DNA of 24,245 nt from a virus. Positions 7,620 through 15,117 of the stretch are shown piece after piece. The stretch covers positions 1-24,245 of IMG/VR virus record IMGVR_UViG_3300046464_000255. The stretch is one strand, 5' to 3'. The notes beneath the pieces were generated by a model. That model worked only from the letters and a program-made list of their open reading frames with translations. It had not been told where the DNA came from and ran no database searches. The position numbers and the translations under genes were made by a program. Every line of letters begins with the position of its first letter. Within the stretch, counting starts at the first letter, position 1.

Positions 7620-7820
7620 CTACTCTTCGCGGGCAGCAATTGCTTTCGTGACAACTTCTAAGAGTTGATCGTCCATTTCAGTCTTGGTCAACTTAACTGC
7701 CTTAGCAAGAATAACAAGACAGATCTCAACCATTTTCTCACCGAGTTCTTCATTTTCGGGAATCTTAGCAACAGCATCAGAGATAATCTTTGATGCTAGC
7801 GGAAGTAGGAATGCAAGCAT
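7620..7820 (-). CDS. Small hydrophobic/helical protein, 66 aa
   Basis: Begins MLAFLLPLASKIISDAVAKI, then an acidic turn, a second hydrophobic helix (MVEICLVILAKAVKL) and a helical C-terminus ending AAREE. It could be a peripheral or two-helix membrane protein. The opening resembles small 'M(L/I)..LLPLASK' proteins I recall from marine T4-like phages, of unknown role. No late octamer or clear ribosome site is visible upstream. A weak TATAGT-like element sits at about 7840, but I do not call it a promoter. Confidence 0.65.
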   Translation of the reverse strand: MLAFLLPLASKIISDAVAKIPENEELGEKMVEICLVILAKAVKLTKTEMDDQLLEVVTKAIAAREE

Positions 7821-7876
7821 TTAATTAATAGCAATTACACTATATAGCGTCTTAATGTTTTACTTGGAGAATCTCT

Positions 7877-9070
7877 TTAGCACTCAGAATCCATAACAGC
7901 ATTTGATGATGTCATAATTTTCATAGTCTCTTCGCCACTCTTTGGCATAACCATAGGATTCTTCATTCCCATCGCTCTCAACTTATTCTTAAGAAGTTCT
8001 CTATAAGTTCTTCTTTCGTTAGGAGTAGATTCTTCCTCTTTTTTATTTTCACCTTTTGGACACTCACAAGGATTTTTGCCACACTTAGGACACATTTCCT
8101 CAGAAATAACTTCTGCTTCCTTAATCATCTCAAAAAGACGCTTTCTTGCAGGAGAAACTTCTTCCTTACGAACATCATTAATTCTATTATTTGCAATATC
8201 AGCACCATCAATAGGCATTATCTGAACAGCAGGTTCCATACCTTTTGCAATTGGTTTGTAGTTATTGACTGCAACCGTTTTTTCTTTTGATGCAGCAACT
8301 TCACCAATAAACTCCTCACTCATACCTTTCTTCTTTGCCATCGCAGCACCAATTGCTTTGCGACGATTTAGAATATACTTATCAGACTTATCCTTATCAC
8401 CATCATTGTCCACATCACCATCTTCCTTTCCTACGGGATCCAGTTTTTTCTTTTCTTTAGGTTTTTCACCTTCTCTTTTAGTCCCTTCATAAGGATCACC
8501 ATGTTCAGTCATCTCAACTTTGAGACCCTTTGCTCTCAGTTCAGTGATCTTTTGGCGATTAGCATATCTAACATATGCCTTCTCAGTCTTAGGATCAAGA
8601 ACTCTTACCTTATACTTTCTATCTTCTGATTCTTCTAACTGAAGTTCATAAGAATTCTTCTTAGTATTTTCAACAAATACTTTGAAAAGAGCACCAGCAA
8701 CATCATTAGTTGCCCAACTATCTACGCCGTAATTTTCTTTAGCAACTTCTTTCTTTTCTCCACCACCAGAAGGAGAACCCTCACCTTTGGGAAAGAGTTT
8801 TGCACGGACTGCTGATTGTTCCTGAGATGTAAGATTACTATTCTGCATATACTGAGAGAATGCTGCTCTTAACTCGATACCTTCTCTTCTTGCACGATAA
8901 CGAATATCATAAACTGCTTGACGGATTTTCTTCTCAGATCCACCCTCACCACTATCATTACCACCACCAGATGGTTTATTACCAGATGGTTTAGCACCAC
9001 CACCAGATCTGGCGGTTACTGCAGGGGAATGATTTCTCGCAGGGAGTTCCTCAAATATCTTTTTAATCAT
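7877..9070 (-). CDS. Late 397-aa protein with EF-hand/dockerin-like loop and Cys cluster, putative virion-associated
   Basis: No enzyme fold recognised. After a Gly/Ser/Pro-rich N-terminus (about 20-45) comes a helical domain, then a predicted mixed domain around YELQLEESEDRKYKVRVLD. Next is a charged linker leading to DVDNDGDKDKSDKYILNRRK at about 230-250. This fits a 12-residue calcium loop (D at 1, 3, 5 and 12) followed by a dockerin-like helix. Toward the C-terminus is a small Cys cluster, CPKCGKNPCECPKG, which could bind zinc. Overlapping ATAAATA boxes upstream and no good ribosome site mark it as late. Similar acidic calcium-loop proteins occur in marine T4-like phages; packaging is inference. 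Confidence 0.75.
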   Translation of the reverse strand: MIKKIFEELPARNHSPAVTARSGGGAKPSGNKPSGGGNDSGEGGSEKKIRQAVYDIRYRARREGIELRAAFSQYMQNSNLTSQEQSAVRAKLFPKGEGSPSGGGEKKEVAKENYGVDSWATNDVAGALFKVFVENTKKNSYELQLEESEDRKYKVRVLDPKTEKAYVRYANRQKITELRAKGLKVEMTEHGDPYEGTKREGEKPKEKKKLDPVGKEDGDVDNDGDKDKSDKYILNRRKAIGAAMAKKKGMSEEFIGEVAASKEKTVAVNNYKPIAKGMEPAVQIMPIDGADIANNRINDVRKEEVSPARKRLFEMIKEAEVISEEMCPKCGKNPCECPKGENKKEEESTPNERRTYRELLKNKLRAMGMKNPMVMPKSGEETMKIMTSSNAVMDSEC

Positions 9071-9088
9071 CGGAAGAATTCTAGAATA

Positions 9089-10354
9089 CTATTTCTTTAT
9101 CTTATATTTATTTATGAATTGTCTTCCGCTAGACATTGCGCCAGGAACAAGGGATATAACATACTTCAGATGTGCATCAGTTCCCACTAAACGCTCATCA
9201 GGATTTACACCAGATTTAGTGGTACCGTTTACAATCTCTTCGTTCACTTCATTCACATCTTTAATCCAAGATTTGAACATAATATTATCTTCAGTAACAC
9301 AGATGAGATGATTTGCACCTCTACGAACAATTTTACCAATCAGTCCAGTATTCATATGTTCAACCAATTCACCAATTCTATAAATTGTCTTGCTAATATA
9401 ATTTTCACGAAGAGTTTGTTGATCAAATTTTGGTGCCATCTCCCAGATACCCCACTCTTCCTTAATACCCATTGATTGTCTTACAGTATCAAAGAGTTGT
9501 TTTGAATCTCTTTTTGACATTCCGTCAGGCATTGCAGATTTAAAAGTTTTATAGTCATTTTCAGATGCTGCTAGTCTTAATCTTGAAGCAGAAAGTCCTT
9601 CTACACCGTCAGCATCTGGATCTCTTTCGCCGGCAGAAATAACATCAATAGTATCAAATTGATATAGTTTGCCATTATAATTTCCTGAGAGTTTCTCAAA
9701 CTCTTTTACTCTATCTCCACCACCAACAATTCTTACATTAGCATAACCATCAGTATGTGCTTTCTTCAGTACATCAAAAATGGTTCGTGTATTTGCATCA
9801 TTTGAAATATTCTTACTATGCTGAGGGAACATTCCCCTCATAAATGCAACTTTAGCATCTGCTTCAAGTGGATTTTTCTTAGGATCATTTGAACGTGAAG
9901 GAACAATCATATAGTCTCCATCATCTCCTTTAGCAGATGCTGCAGCAGTATCCATCAACTGTTGATGACCTAAATGTGGTGGATTAAATCTACCAAAAGC
10001 AATAGTAAGAGTTCCTTTTGTTTTTTTAACCTTTGGTGGTCCTGCTTCTAAATCTGTAGGAGACTTTGTTTGCTCAGGTTTGGGTTCTGCCTTAACCTGC
10101 CCAGGTTCTTTCTGTGCTAAAGCAGGATCATTAAAATTAGGATTGGAAACGTTTTTTTCTAGATCAGTTTGGTCTGGATCACCCTTACCAATTTTTTGTC
10201 TCTTATTATAAAACTTTAGTCTACCCTTTTCAGTTTTCGCAACGAATTCGCCGGAAGTACGATCATACCATCCCCCATGCCCATCTCCCCGCAAACCTAG
10301 ACGAGTTGCTTGTTGTGCAGCAGATTCACTTAGAAATTGGAATAGACTTTTCAT
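9089..10354 (-). CDS. NMNAT/cytidylyltransferase-like enzyme with capsid-targeting-type leader
   Basis: 421 aa. Residues 1-10, MKSLFQFLSE followed by S, look like a T4 capsid-targeting leader with an ideal gp21 site (L-S-E / S). Residues about 15-52 form a small domain with HGGWYDR and KFYNKRQ. After a linker comes an HxGH-class nucleotidyltransferase core: AFGRFNPPHLGHQQLM (HLGH at 127-130), IVGGGDR at about 209, and GLSASRLR at about 253, in the place of the ISSTxxR motif of NMNAT-type enzymes. About 120 C-terminal residues add a small beta domain (GLIGKIVRRG) and a basic INKYKIKK end. Adenylyl or cytidylyl transfer is expected; the substrate is unknown. The stop of the upstream 71-aa gene overlaps the start (ATGA). 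Confidence 0.85.
   Translation of the reverse strand: MKSLFQFLSESAAQQATRLGLRGDGHGGWYDRTSGEFVAKTEKGRLKFYNKRQKIGKGDPDQTDLEKNVSNPNFNDPALAQKEPGQVKAEPKPEQTKSPTDLEAGPPKVKKTKGTLTIAFGRFNPPHLGHQQLMDTAAASAKGDDGDYMIVPSRSNDPKKNPLEADAKVAFMRGMFPQHSKNISNDANTRTIFDVLKKAHTDGYANVRIVGGGDRVKEFEKLSGNYNGKLYQFDTIDVISAGERDPDADGVEGLSASRLRLAASENDYKTFKSAMPDGMSKRDSKQLFDTVRQSMGIKEEWGIWEMAPKFDQQTLRENYISKTIYRIGELVEHMNTGLIGKIVRRGANHLICVTEDNIMFKSWIKDVNEVNEEIVNGTTKSGVNPDERLVGTDAHLKYVISLVPGAMSSGRQFINKYKIKK
9105..9116 (-). promoter_or_regulatory. Overlapping T4-type late boxes (CATAAATA/AATAAATA)
   Basis: The minus strand carries CATAAATA (9109-9116) overlapping AATAAATA (9105-9112), inside the last codons of the upstream nucleotidyltransferase gene and 34 nt before the ATG of the 397-aa gene. 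Each is one base from the T4 late consensus. Confidence 0.5.
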
Positions 10355-10566
10355 TGATATTTGTTTCTACGTAGTTCTAAAGTAACACTTCCACGATTCA
10401 TAGAAATATACTTCAGTATGTCATTTCTTATCTTTATATATTTATCCTTTTCTTTGCCCTTAACAGAATCAATTTCTCTTTGAAAGGTTACGTAAATATA
10501 TCTCGCAAAGTTCTCATAACTATCACCATCATAATCTTTAATCAACTCGGAAACATAATTAGACAT
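10351..10566 (-). CDS. Hypothetical protein, 71 aa
   Basis: Starts MSNYVSELIKDYDGDSYENF at 10566. A GGAG lies 12 nt upstream; longer versions would start inside the previous gene. It overlaps the preceding 309-aa gene by 8 bp and the following nucleotidyltransferase start by 4 bp (ATGA), so it is part of a coupled late run. It is charged and helical with a basic end (TLELRRNKYQ). No family recognised. Confidence 0.7.
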   Translation of the reverse strand: MSNYVSELIKDYDGDSYENFARYIYVTFQREIDSVKGKEKDKYIKIRNDILKYISMNRGSVTLELRRNKYQ

Positions 10567-11488
10567 ACTTTTTGATGCTCCTACCACCTTTTCCACTGAT
10601 CACCATTCTAGCACCTTTTATGCCATAATTTGAACGATCACCTTTATAGATGCACATAAAAACTGGTTCGTAAGCACCACCAACTGGGTCACCATTGCTA
10701 TGTGTTTGTGCTGAAGCAGTCAGTTTATATCTGACTGAATCTACTTTAGATATATTAACTGTTCCTTGAAGAAGAACATCAACATTTTGAATACTATAAG
10801 GTCCGCCAAATCCATTACCATAAATTGTCTGCATCTTCAATGTATTATCTTGAATTTTTCTGGCAACAGTTGTGGCGGGTGGCATTGTTGCTCCAAACAT
10901 TGCTTGGCAGGTAGAAACAAATGCTTGAGTTTCTGGATGTGCTGCCAATACAGGTTCACCTCTTTGAGTAATACCACCCCACTGCTGAATTGCAGTTGCA
11001 GATGAACCATCCTTATGAGATACAAATCCAACCATTCTTCCAGAGACATCTCTAAAATGAAAGTCTGATTTGGGTGTTCCAGGAGTACTTTCAACACTTA
11101 CTACCTGATAAAAATTTTTACCAATCTTTAAAGTGACAAAGTCAGATCCAATTTGACTTTTTATTTGCTCCAGTTTTCTTCTTATAGAACTTACTTGAGC
11201 ATCTTCTGCTGCTGTTGTATTTTGAGTTCTTCCAGAAAAAACTGAATCCTTATATAACTGAGTTAATCTAACTTGCCCTCGCATCGTTGTAGGAAGAACA
11301 ATACTTGAACCTTGCTGATATTGAGCAAGATCATCTACACTACTCAATGTATTAGCAATAGTAGGATCAATTTTTACCTTCTTACCATTACTTTCGACCA
11401 AAATAAAATCTCCCCTGCTTGCAATCCTTGTGCGAAACAGAGAGAAGTTATTTCTTTTTTTAAGTTCTGCGGGAGATAATCCTGCCAT
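10559..11488 (-). CDS. Late 309-aa phage protein with a possible PD-(D/E)XK-like nuclease core
   Basis: Starts MAGLSPAELKKRNNFSLFRT with an AAGGGA ribosome site and an AATAAATA box upstream. It resembles, from memory, a conserved marine-phage family. The middle (about 120-165) reads: a beta strand with FVTLKIGKNFYQVVSVES, then TPKSDFHFRDVSG, then GFVSHKDG. The order 'E133 ... K-S-D142-F ... S-H-K159' resembles the pattern E-x(n)-D-x(n)-(E/D/S)xK of type II restriction-enzyme-like folds, though the usual acid before the Lys is a Ser-His here. The C-terminal third is beta-rich with a basic end (GGRSIKKYV). The nuclease idea is inference; a structural protein is the main alternative. Confidence 0.7.
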   Translation of the reverse strand: MAGLSPAELKKRNNFSLFRTRIASRGDFILVESNGKKVKIDPTIANTLSSVDDLAQYQQGSSIVLPTTMRGQVRLTQLYKDSVFSGRTQNTTAAEDAQVSSIRRKLEQIKSQIGSDFVTLKIGKNFYQVVSVESTPGTPKSDFHFRDVSGRMVGFVSHKDGSSATAIQQWGGITQRGEPVLAAHPETQAFVSTCQAMFGATMPPATTVARKIQDNTLKMQTIYGNGFGGPYSIQNVDVLLQGTVNISKVDSVRYKLTASAQTHSNGDPVGGAYEPVFMCIYKGDRSNYGIKGARMVISGKGGRSIKKYV

Positions 11489-11496
11489 ATCCCTTT

Positions 11497-12033
11497 TTAG
11501 GTATTTATTAAACTTCTATTCATTTGTGCGAAACAATGAACTACCATTATATGTTTAATACCTTTAGTAACAGGCAATCCTCTATGTAAAAATGTCCAAC
11601 TTGATGGAAAGATAAGAGTATGATTCTTTTTAGGTTTGATTATTCGATCAGTAAATTCAGTTTCACCACCTTCAAAATCATCATTTAAATATGTAATAGA
11701 AGATATAACTCTCTCAAGAGATTCACGACTTAATTCATCACAATGCCAATCAAATTTATCCCCAACATTGTACCTAGCAATCTTTAGATCATACATTATC
11801 TTTCCATTGGTAAATTTAGAAAGATATTGAACCTGAATTGGATCAATTAACTCTGCATATTTTTCCATAATAAGAGGAAGTCTAGGAGCATCCTCAAGAT
11901 TCAATACTCCTTCTCTTAAAACATCCCTATCTCCATTATACCCAGGAGATCCAATTAACCATTTATCAGACTCAAGCAAATTAGAAACTGGTTCTAATTG
12001 GTCATCAGTAAAAACTTTATCATAAAAAATCAT
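11497..12033 (-). CDS. 2OG-Fe(II) oxygenase, PKHD/prolyl-4-hydroxylase type
   Basis: 178 aa from the ATG at 12031-12033. The open frame runs further upstream, but only into the tRNA gene. The cupin-type facial triad is visible: H97-x-D99 in DWHCDE, and H150 in FLHRGLPV. K160, ten residues after the distal His, would hold 2-oxoglutarate. The hallmark ITYLNDDFEGGETEF block sits between them. Such enzymes hydroxylate peptidyl proline or related targets; in marine T4-like phages they are common, but their substrate is not settled. It lies 18 bp after tRNA-Ala and has no clear ribosome site. Confidence 0.88.
   Translation of the reverse strand: MIFYDKVFTDDQLEPVSNLLESDKWLIGSPGYNGDRDVLREGVLNLEDAPRLPLIMEKYAELIDPIQVQYLSKFTNGKIMYDLKIARYNVGDKFDWHCDELSRESLERVISSITYLNDDFEGGETEFTDRIIKPKKNHTLIFPSSWTFLHRGLPVTKGIKHIMVVHCFAQMNRSLINT
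11502..11509 (-). promoter_or_regulatory. T4-type late promoter box (AATAAATA)
   Basis: One base off the late consensus, 13 nt before the ATG at 11488 and inside the 3' end of the hydroxylase gene. It separates the early-type replication run from the late run. Confidence 0.5.
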
Positions 12034-12051
12034 ATTACAGTTTACATAAAA

Positions 12052-12124
12052 TGGAGTTAAGCGGACTCGAACCGCTGACATCCTGCTTGCAAAGCAGGCG
12101 CTCTACCAACTGAGCTATAACCCC
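12052..12124 (-). tRNA. tRNA-Ala(UGC): tRNA-Ala (anticodon UGC)
   Basis: 73 nt folding into a standard cloverleaf. The acceptor stem is GGGGTTA/TAACTCC, the D-arm stem GCTC/GAGC, the anticodon stem CCTGC/GCAGG with loop TTTGCAA, and the T-arm AGCGG-TTCGAGT-CCGCT, with A at position 73. The acceptor stem contains G3-U70, the identity pair that alanyl-tRNA synthetase reads, which confirms the assignment. The 3' CCA is not encoded and must be added by the host. The first ten bases are shared with the 3' end of the upstream 63-aa coding region. It may raise decoding of GCA/GCT codons during infection. Confidence 0.96.
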
Positions 12125-12306
12125 TTGAGATAGTCCTTCTCTTTTTGATATGGGACTACTTCTTTAGTGTATAGTTTCCATCCTTCGTGAAGTTCAGGAA
12201 CTAACCACTGATCAACCCGATAACAGTATTGCCAATTAACGGGTTGAATACAATTCATAACAACTACAGTCCAAAATGCTGTAGCATAATTAAGAATCGT
12301 GTACAT
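12115..12306 (-). CDS. Small membrane-anchored protein, 63 aa, ending inside the tRNA gene
   Basis: Starts MYTILNYATAFWTVVVMN at 12306 in a TAATG overlap with the DUF401-like gene, so it is probably translated by coupling. The N-terminus is one hydrophobic segment; the rest is soluble, with aromatic and charged residues (VDQWLVPELHEGWKLYTKEV). The TAG stop at 12115-12117 is made from tRNA bases 8-10, and the last codons overlap the tRNA acceptor strand. No family recognised. A partner role for the preceding membrane protein is plausible from position only. Confidence 0.7.
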   Translation of the reverse strand: MYTILNYATAFWTVVVMNCIQPVNWQYCYRVDQWLVPELHEGWKLYTKEVVPYQKEKDYLKGL

Positions 12307-13331
12307 TAGATTGCAAAAGTTATAATCGCTGCATATCCAATAAGTATGCCACACAGACCACCAATTACTTTATAATATTTCCTAATAGGAGTTCCAAAAT
12401 ATTGTTGTCCAATCATCAAACATTTATGTGCAGGTGACAATAGATATCCAGAATATTCAGTGCAGAGGAACCACACCAAGTATTGGGGACCGAAGATTGC
12501 TACCAGAGCAGAAGTCATACCAGCATACTTACCAGATGAACCCATAATCCAAGCAGCAACCATAGCAACAATTGAAGCGGGAATTAACATTTCAGGAGTT
12601 GCTGTTTTTAAGTATTCCATCACAGGACCTTTTATTTGCCCAACAACACCACTAAATGCAAGAACAATAGTAGCAATGATAGCAAACTTACCATCCAACC
12701 ACTTGCCCCACTTCCAATCTTTAAATACAATAGAGTAATAGATTGACATCCCAAGGAACCAAGGGAAGAAGAAGATTGCCCCACCTTTACCTGTATTCAA
12801 TAGAAGAATAATAGTAGCAATCAGTGGTGCCCATCCTGTAAGAGCACGACGCCAATTGAACTCACGAACATTATCTAAAATATTAACACTTTCAGGATCA
12901 ATCTTTGAGAAGATATACCACCAAGTATACGATAATGTAATGATAAGAGGAACGATTGTATATCCAAGAAATGTCGTATAGGATACTCCCATCACCGCCA
13001 TAGGTAAGACAACTGTCTTCTCTAGTGGTGACCACCAATAATAATGATGGGTAGACAAATAATCAATTACACCAAAATAAGAACGTTTTTTCTTTTCTGC
13101 TGGAGCAATAGCATCTAGGAGTGGTGCAGATAATGCCACACGTCCTGGAATAGGAAGTACGCCACCTAAAAGTGAGGTTAGAATAATAATAAGACGATTA
13201 TCACTAACATATCTTTTTATTAGTGAGTATACATCTTCAAGTGCATGATATTCACGAATGAACCCACCCAGGATCATAATACCAAAGATGTACCCCATGT
13301 AGAGTTCATTTTTAATTATAGATTCTATCAA
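12306..13331 (-). CDS. Multi-pass membrane protein, DUF401-like (putative transporter)
   Basis: About 341 aa with some eight to ten hydrophobic segments. The stretch LLGGVLPIPGRVALSAPLLD (about 54-73) matches, from memory, the signature of the DUF401 membrane family (LLPmPGGAlfSAPlvD). The following IDYLSTHHYYWWSPLEKT fits that family's second conserved block. These proteins sit in the ion-transporter-like fold group but have no proven substrate. Start: a TTG (13329-13331) overlapping the mazG stop, with GGTGA just upstream; the ATG at 13298 is the alternative and would still keep the first membrane segment. It lies within the replication run, so expression is likely early or middle, in the host inner membrane. 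Confidence 0.75.
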   Translation of the reverse strand: MIESIIKNELYMGYIFGIMILGGFIREYHALEDVYSLIKRYVSDNRLIIILTSLLGGVLPIPGRVALSAPLLDAIAPAEKKKRSYFGVIDYLSTHHYYWWSPLEKTVVLPMAVMGVSYTTFLGYTIVPLIITLSYTWWYIFSKIDPESVNILDNVREFNWRRALTGWAPLIATIILLLNTGKGGAIFFFPWFLGMSIYYSIVFKDWKWGKWLDGKFAIIATIVLAFSGVVGQIKGPVMEYLKTATPEMLIPASIVAMVAAWIMGSSGKYAGMTSALVAIFGPQYLVWFLCTEYSGYLLSPAHKCLMIGQQYFGTPIRKYYKVIGGLCGILIGYAAIITFAI

Positions 13332-13738
13332 AGATCACCAACTTCTCTATTCTCAGAATAGTATACATCAAACTGTCCACCAGGATAACGCTTCTCAAGT
13401 TTCTTTACGTTGCGAGCAACAACTTCATCAAGAGAAACACCAAGTGCCATACACGCTTGGGCAACATACCACATCAGATCACCAAGTTCGATGAACAGAT
13501 GTTCCTTGTTTGCTTCATCCCAAGGTTTGCCTTGGAAGATAAGTTTCTTGATGATTTCAAGGAACTCTCCACCTTCAGCATTGATACCAACACCAGCGGT
13601 CAGAAGACGTTCAATGTTTGCACCCTTTTCATCCAGTTCAACTAGACGATCTGCAAGGGCAACAAAATCTGTAGATTGGTCTGAAGTAACAGCATCTACA
13701 AACTTCTGATACTTTTCAAAATCAACTTGCTTACTCAT
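13328..13738 (-). CDS. mazG: MazG-like nucleotide pyrophosphohydrolase
   Basis: 136 aa, a single MazG domain. The metal-binding pattern ExxE(x22)ExxD is visible: E58/E61 in AEGGEFLEIIKK, and E84/D87 in FIELGDLMWYV. It ends with the KRYPGGQFDVYYSENR block typical of the phage MazG group. The domain hydrolyses (d)NTPs to monophosphates. In cyanophages it was once proposed to lower ppGpp, but nucleotide-pool recycling from host DNA is the safer reading. It is coupled to gp41 (TAATG upstream) and overlaps the downstream membrane-protein start. Confidence 0.93.
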   Translation of the reverse strand: MSKQVDFEKYQKFVDAVTSDQSTDFVALADRLVELDEKGANIERLLTAGVGINAEGGEFLEIIKKLIFQGKPWDEANKEHLFIELGDLMWYVAQACMALGVSLDEVVARNVKKLEKRYPGGQFDVYYSENREVGDL

Positions 13739-15117
13739 TAGAATTTAAATCCGTCGAATGCTTTTTTAGGTTTCTTTTCGTCCTCATAATTATACTGCTC
13801 TTCTTGCCCAGAGTCAAGTATATCCTCCTGTGCTGTTTGCTCACAATCATAAAGACGCATCTTGGCACGGTCAATGCCAATAACAAATCTCTTGAAGACC
13901 GAGATATCGTTATAACGGTTCTTCAACTGCTTCACCATAATCTGTCCCAACTGTTCAAGTTCCTCAGTGCTAATAAGGGCAAACATAAGATCAGCAGTAG
14001 CAGGGAGACCAAAGGACTCAGAAGTGTCAGTAAGGTCAACATCAGAGCTGCCATAACCAGAACGAGTGGTCTGGGTGGCAGATACGATAGGGACCTCGGC
14101 TTCGACAGCCAATCCTCTAAGTTCCTCTGCAATCGACTTAACAAGAGTATAGGAATTAATATTGGCAGATCCCTTGTAACGCGACGAGGCACAAATATTG
14201 AGATAATCCACGAATATAATATCAGGTCTAAAAGATTTCTTAAGTGCAAGTTCACTAAGAAGTGCTTTAAAATGTCCACTATGAGCACTTGCAGTAGGAT
14301 ACTCTTTAATTATAAGTTGACCCTGTGTTTTTTTGTTCAAACTAGTAACTTTGTTTTCAAACGAAGTTTTAGGAAGATCCACAAGATCTTGAATTGGCAC
14401 ATTCAAAAGGTTTGCATCAATGCGTTCAGCAATTTTTTCCTCTGCCATTTCCATTGTAATGTATAGTACGTTACTTCCACTAAGGAGAACGGAGCTAGCC
14501 ATATGGCACATAAACAAAGACTTGCCGACACCTGTCCCAGCAAGAGCGATATTAAGACTCTTGTTAACCAGACCACCTTTCGTAATCTTATTGAAATACT
14601 CAAGATCAAAGGGAATACGATTTTCTTTCTGATGATAAAATTCATATCTCTCTTGATAGTCTTGAAGATAATCATGTCCAATATGATTATCAAATGAAAT
14701 CGCTAGTGCATTAGATAATATTGAAGGAATCGCATCACGATTTTTCATTTCATCTTGCCCATCGGCAATACTGATTGACTCCATCAGAGCAAGATAAATT
14801 GCACGATCACGACACCACTTTTCAGTAGTATCAGTCAACCAATTTTGTTCTACCGAAATATCGGTAAAACTTGAAATAATCTCACGAGAATCTTTTACTT
14901 CCACTTCAGAAAGGTCGGTGCGATTCTCTAACTCAATCGTAAGTGCTTCTGTTGTAATGGCAGAACCATACTTCACAATAAACTGGGTAATCTCCTCAAA
15001 GATAATTTTTTCGGTTCTCTGCTCAAAATAATCAGGTTCAATAAACGGAATTACTTTGCGAGAGTACTCTTCATTGAAAACAAGGTTTCGTAGAATAGTT
15101 GACTCAATTCGCTCCAT
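13738..15117 (-). CDS. 41: Replicative DNA helicase, T4 gp41-like (DnaB family)
   Basis: 459 aa from the ATG at 15115-15117; a TTG seven codons upstream is less likely. The N-terminal helical domain (to about 165) is followed by a RecA-type ATPase: Walker A at 193-200 (AGTGVGKS), YITMEMAEE after it, Walker B in DIIFVDYLNIC, and the VSATQTTR sensor segment. T4 gp41 is about the same size. It unwinds DNA at the fork and works with gp61 primase. The start overlaps uvsX by 14 bp. The acidic/basic C-terminal tail ends KKAFDGFKF. Confidence 0.95.
   Translation of the reverse strand: MERIESTILRNLVFNEEYSRKVIPFIEPDYFEQRTEKIIFEEITQFIVKYGSAITTEALTIELENRTDLSEVEVKDSREIISSFTDISVEQNWLTDTTEKWCRDRAIYLALMESISIADGQDEMKNRDAIPSILSNALAISFDNHIGHDYLQDYQERYEFYHQKENRIPFDLEYFNKITKGGLVNKSLNIALAGTGVGKSLFMCHMASSVLLSGSNVLYITMEMAEEKIAERIDANLLNVPIQDLVDLPKTSFENKVTSLNKKTQGQLIIKEYPTASAHSGHFKALLSELALKKSFRPDIIFVDYLNICASSRYKGSANINSYTLVKSIAEELRGLAVEAEVPIVSATQTTRSGYGSSDVDLTDTSESFGLPATADLMFALISTEELEQLGQIMVKQLKNRYNDISVFKRFVIGIDRAKMRLYDCEQTAQEDILDSGQEEQYNYEDEKKPKKAFDGFKF

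Noticed and set aside
7835-7850. TATAGT-like promoter before the 66-aa gene
   Set aside because: There is no -35 match at the right distance and no late octamer, so it was not called.
12034-12081. Longer N-terminus for the hydroxylase starting at 12081
   Set aside because: The extra 16 residues would be translated from tRNA-Ala sequence; the ATG at 12033 begins the family-like MIFYDKVFTDDQ.
13804-14466. A 220-codon open frame on the plus strand opposite gp41
   Set aside because: It lies wholly antisense to the well-supported helicase gene, has a low-complexity Ser/Arg/Lys-rich translation with no motif, and has no ribosome site.
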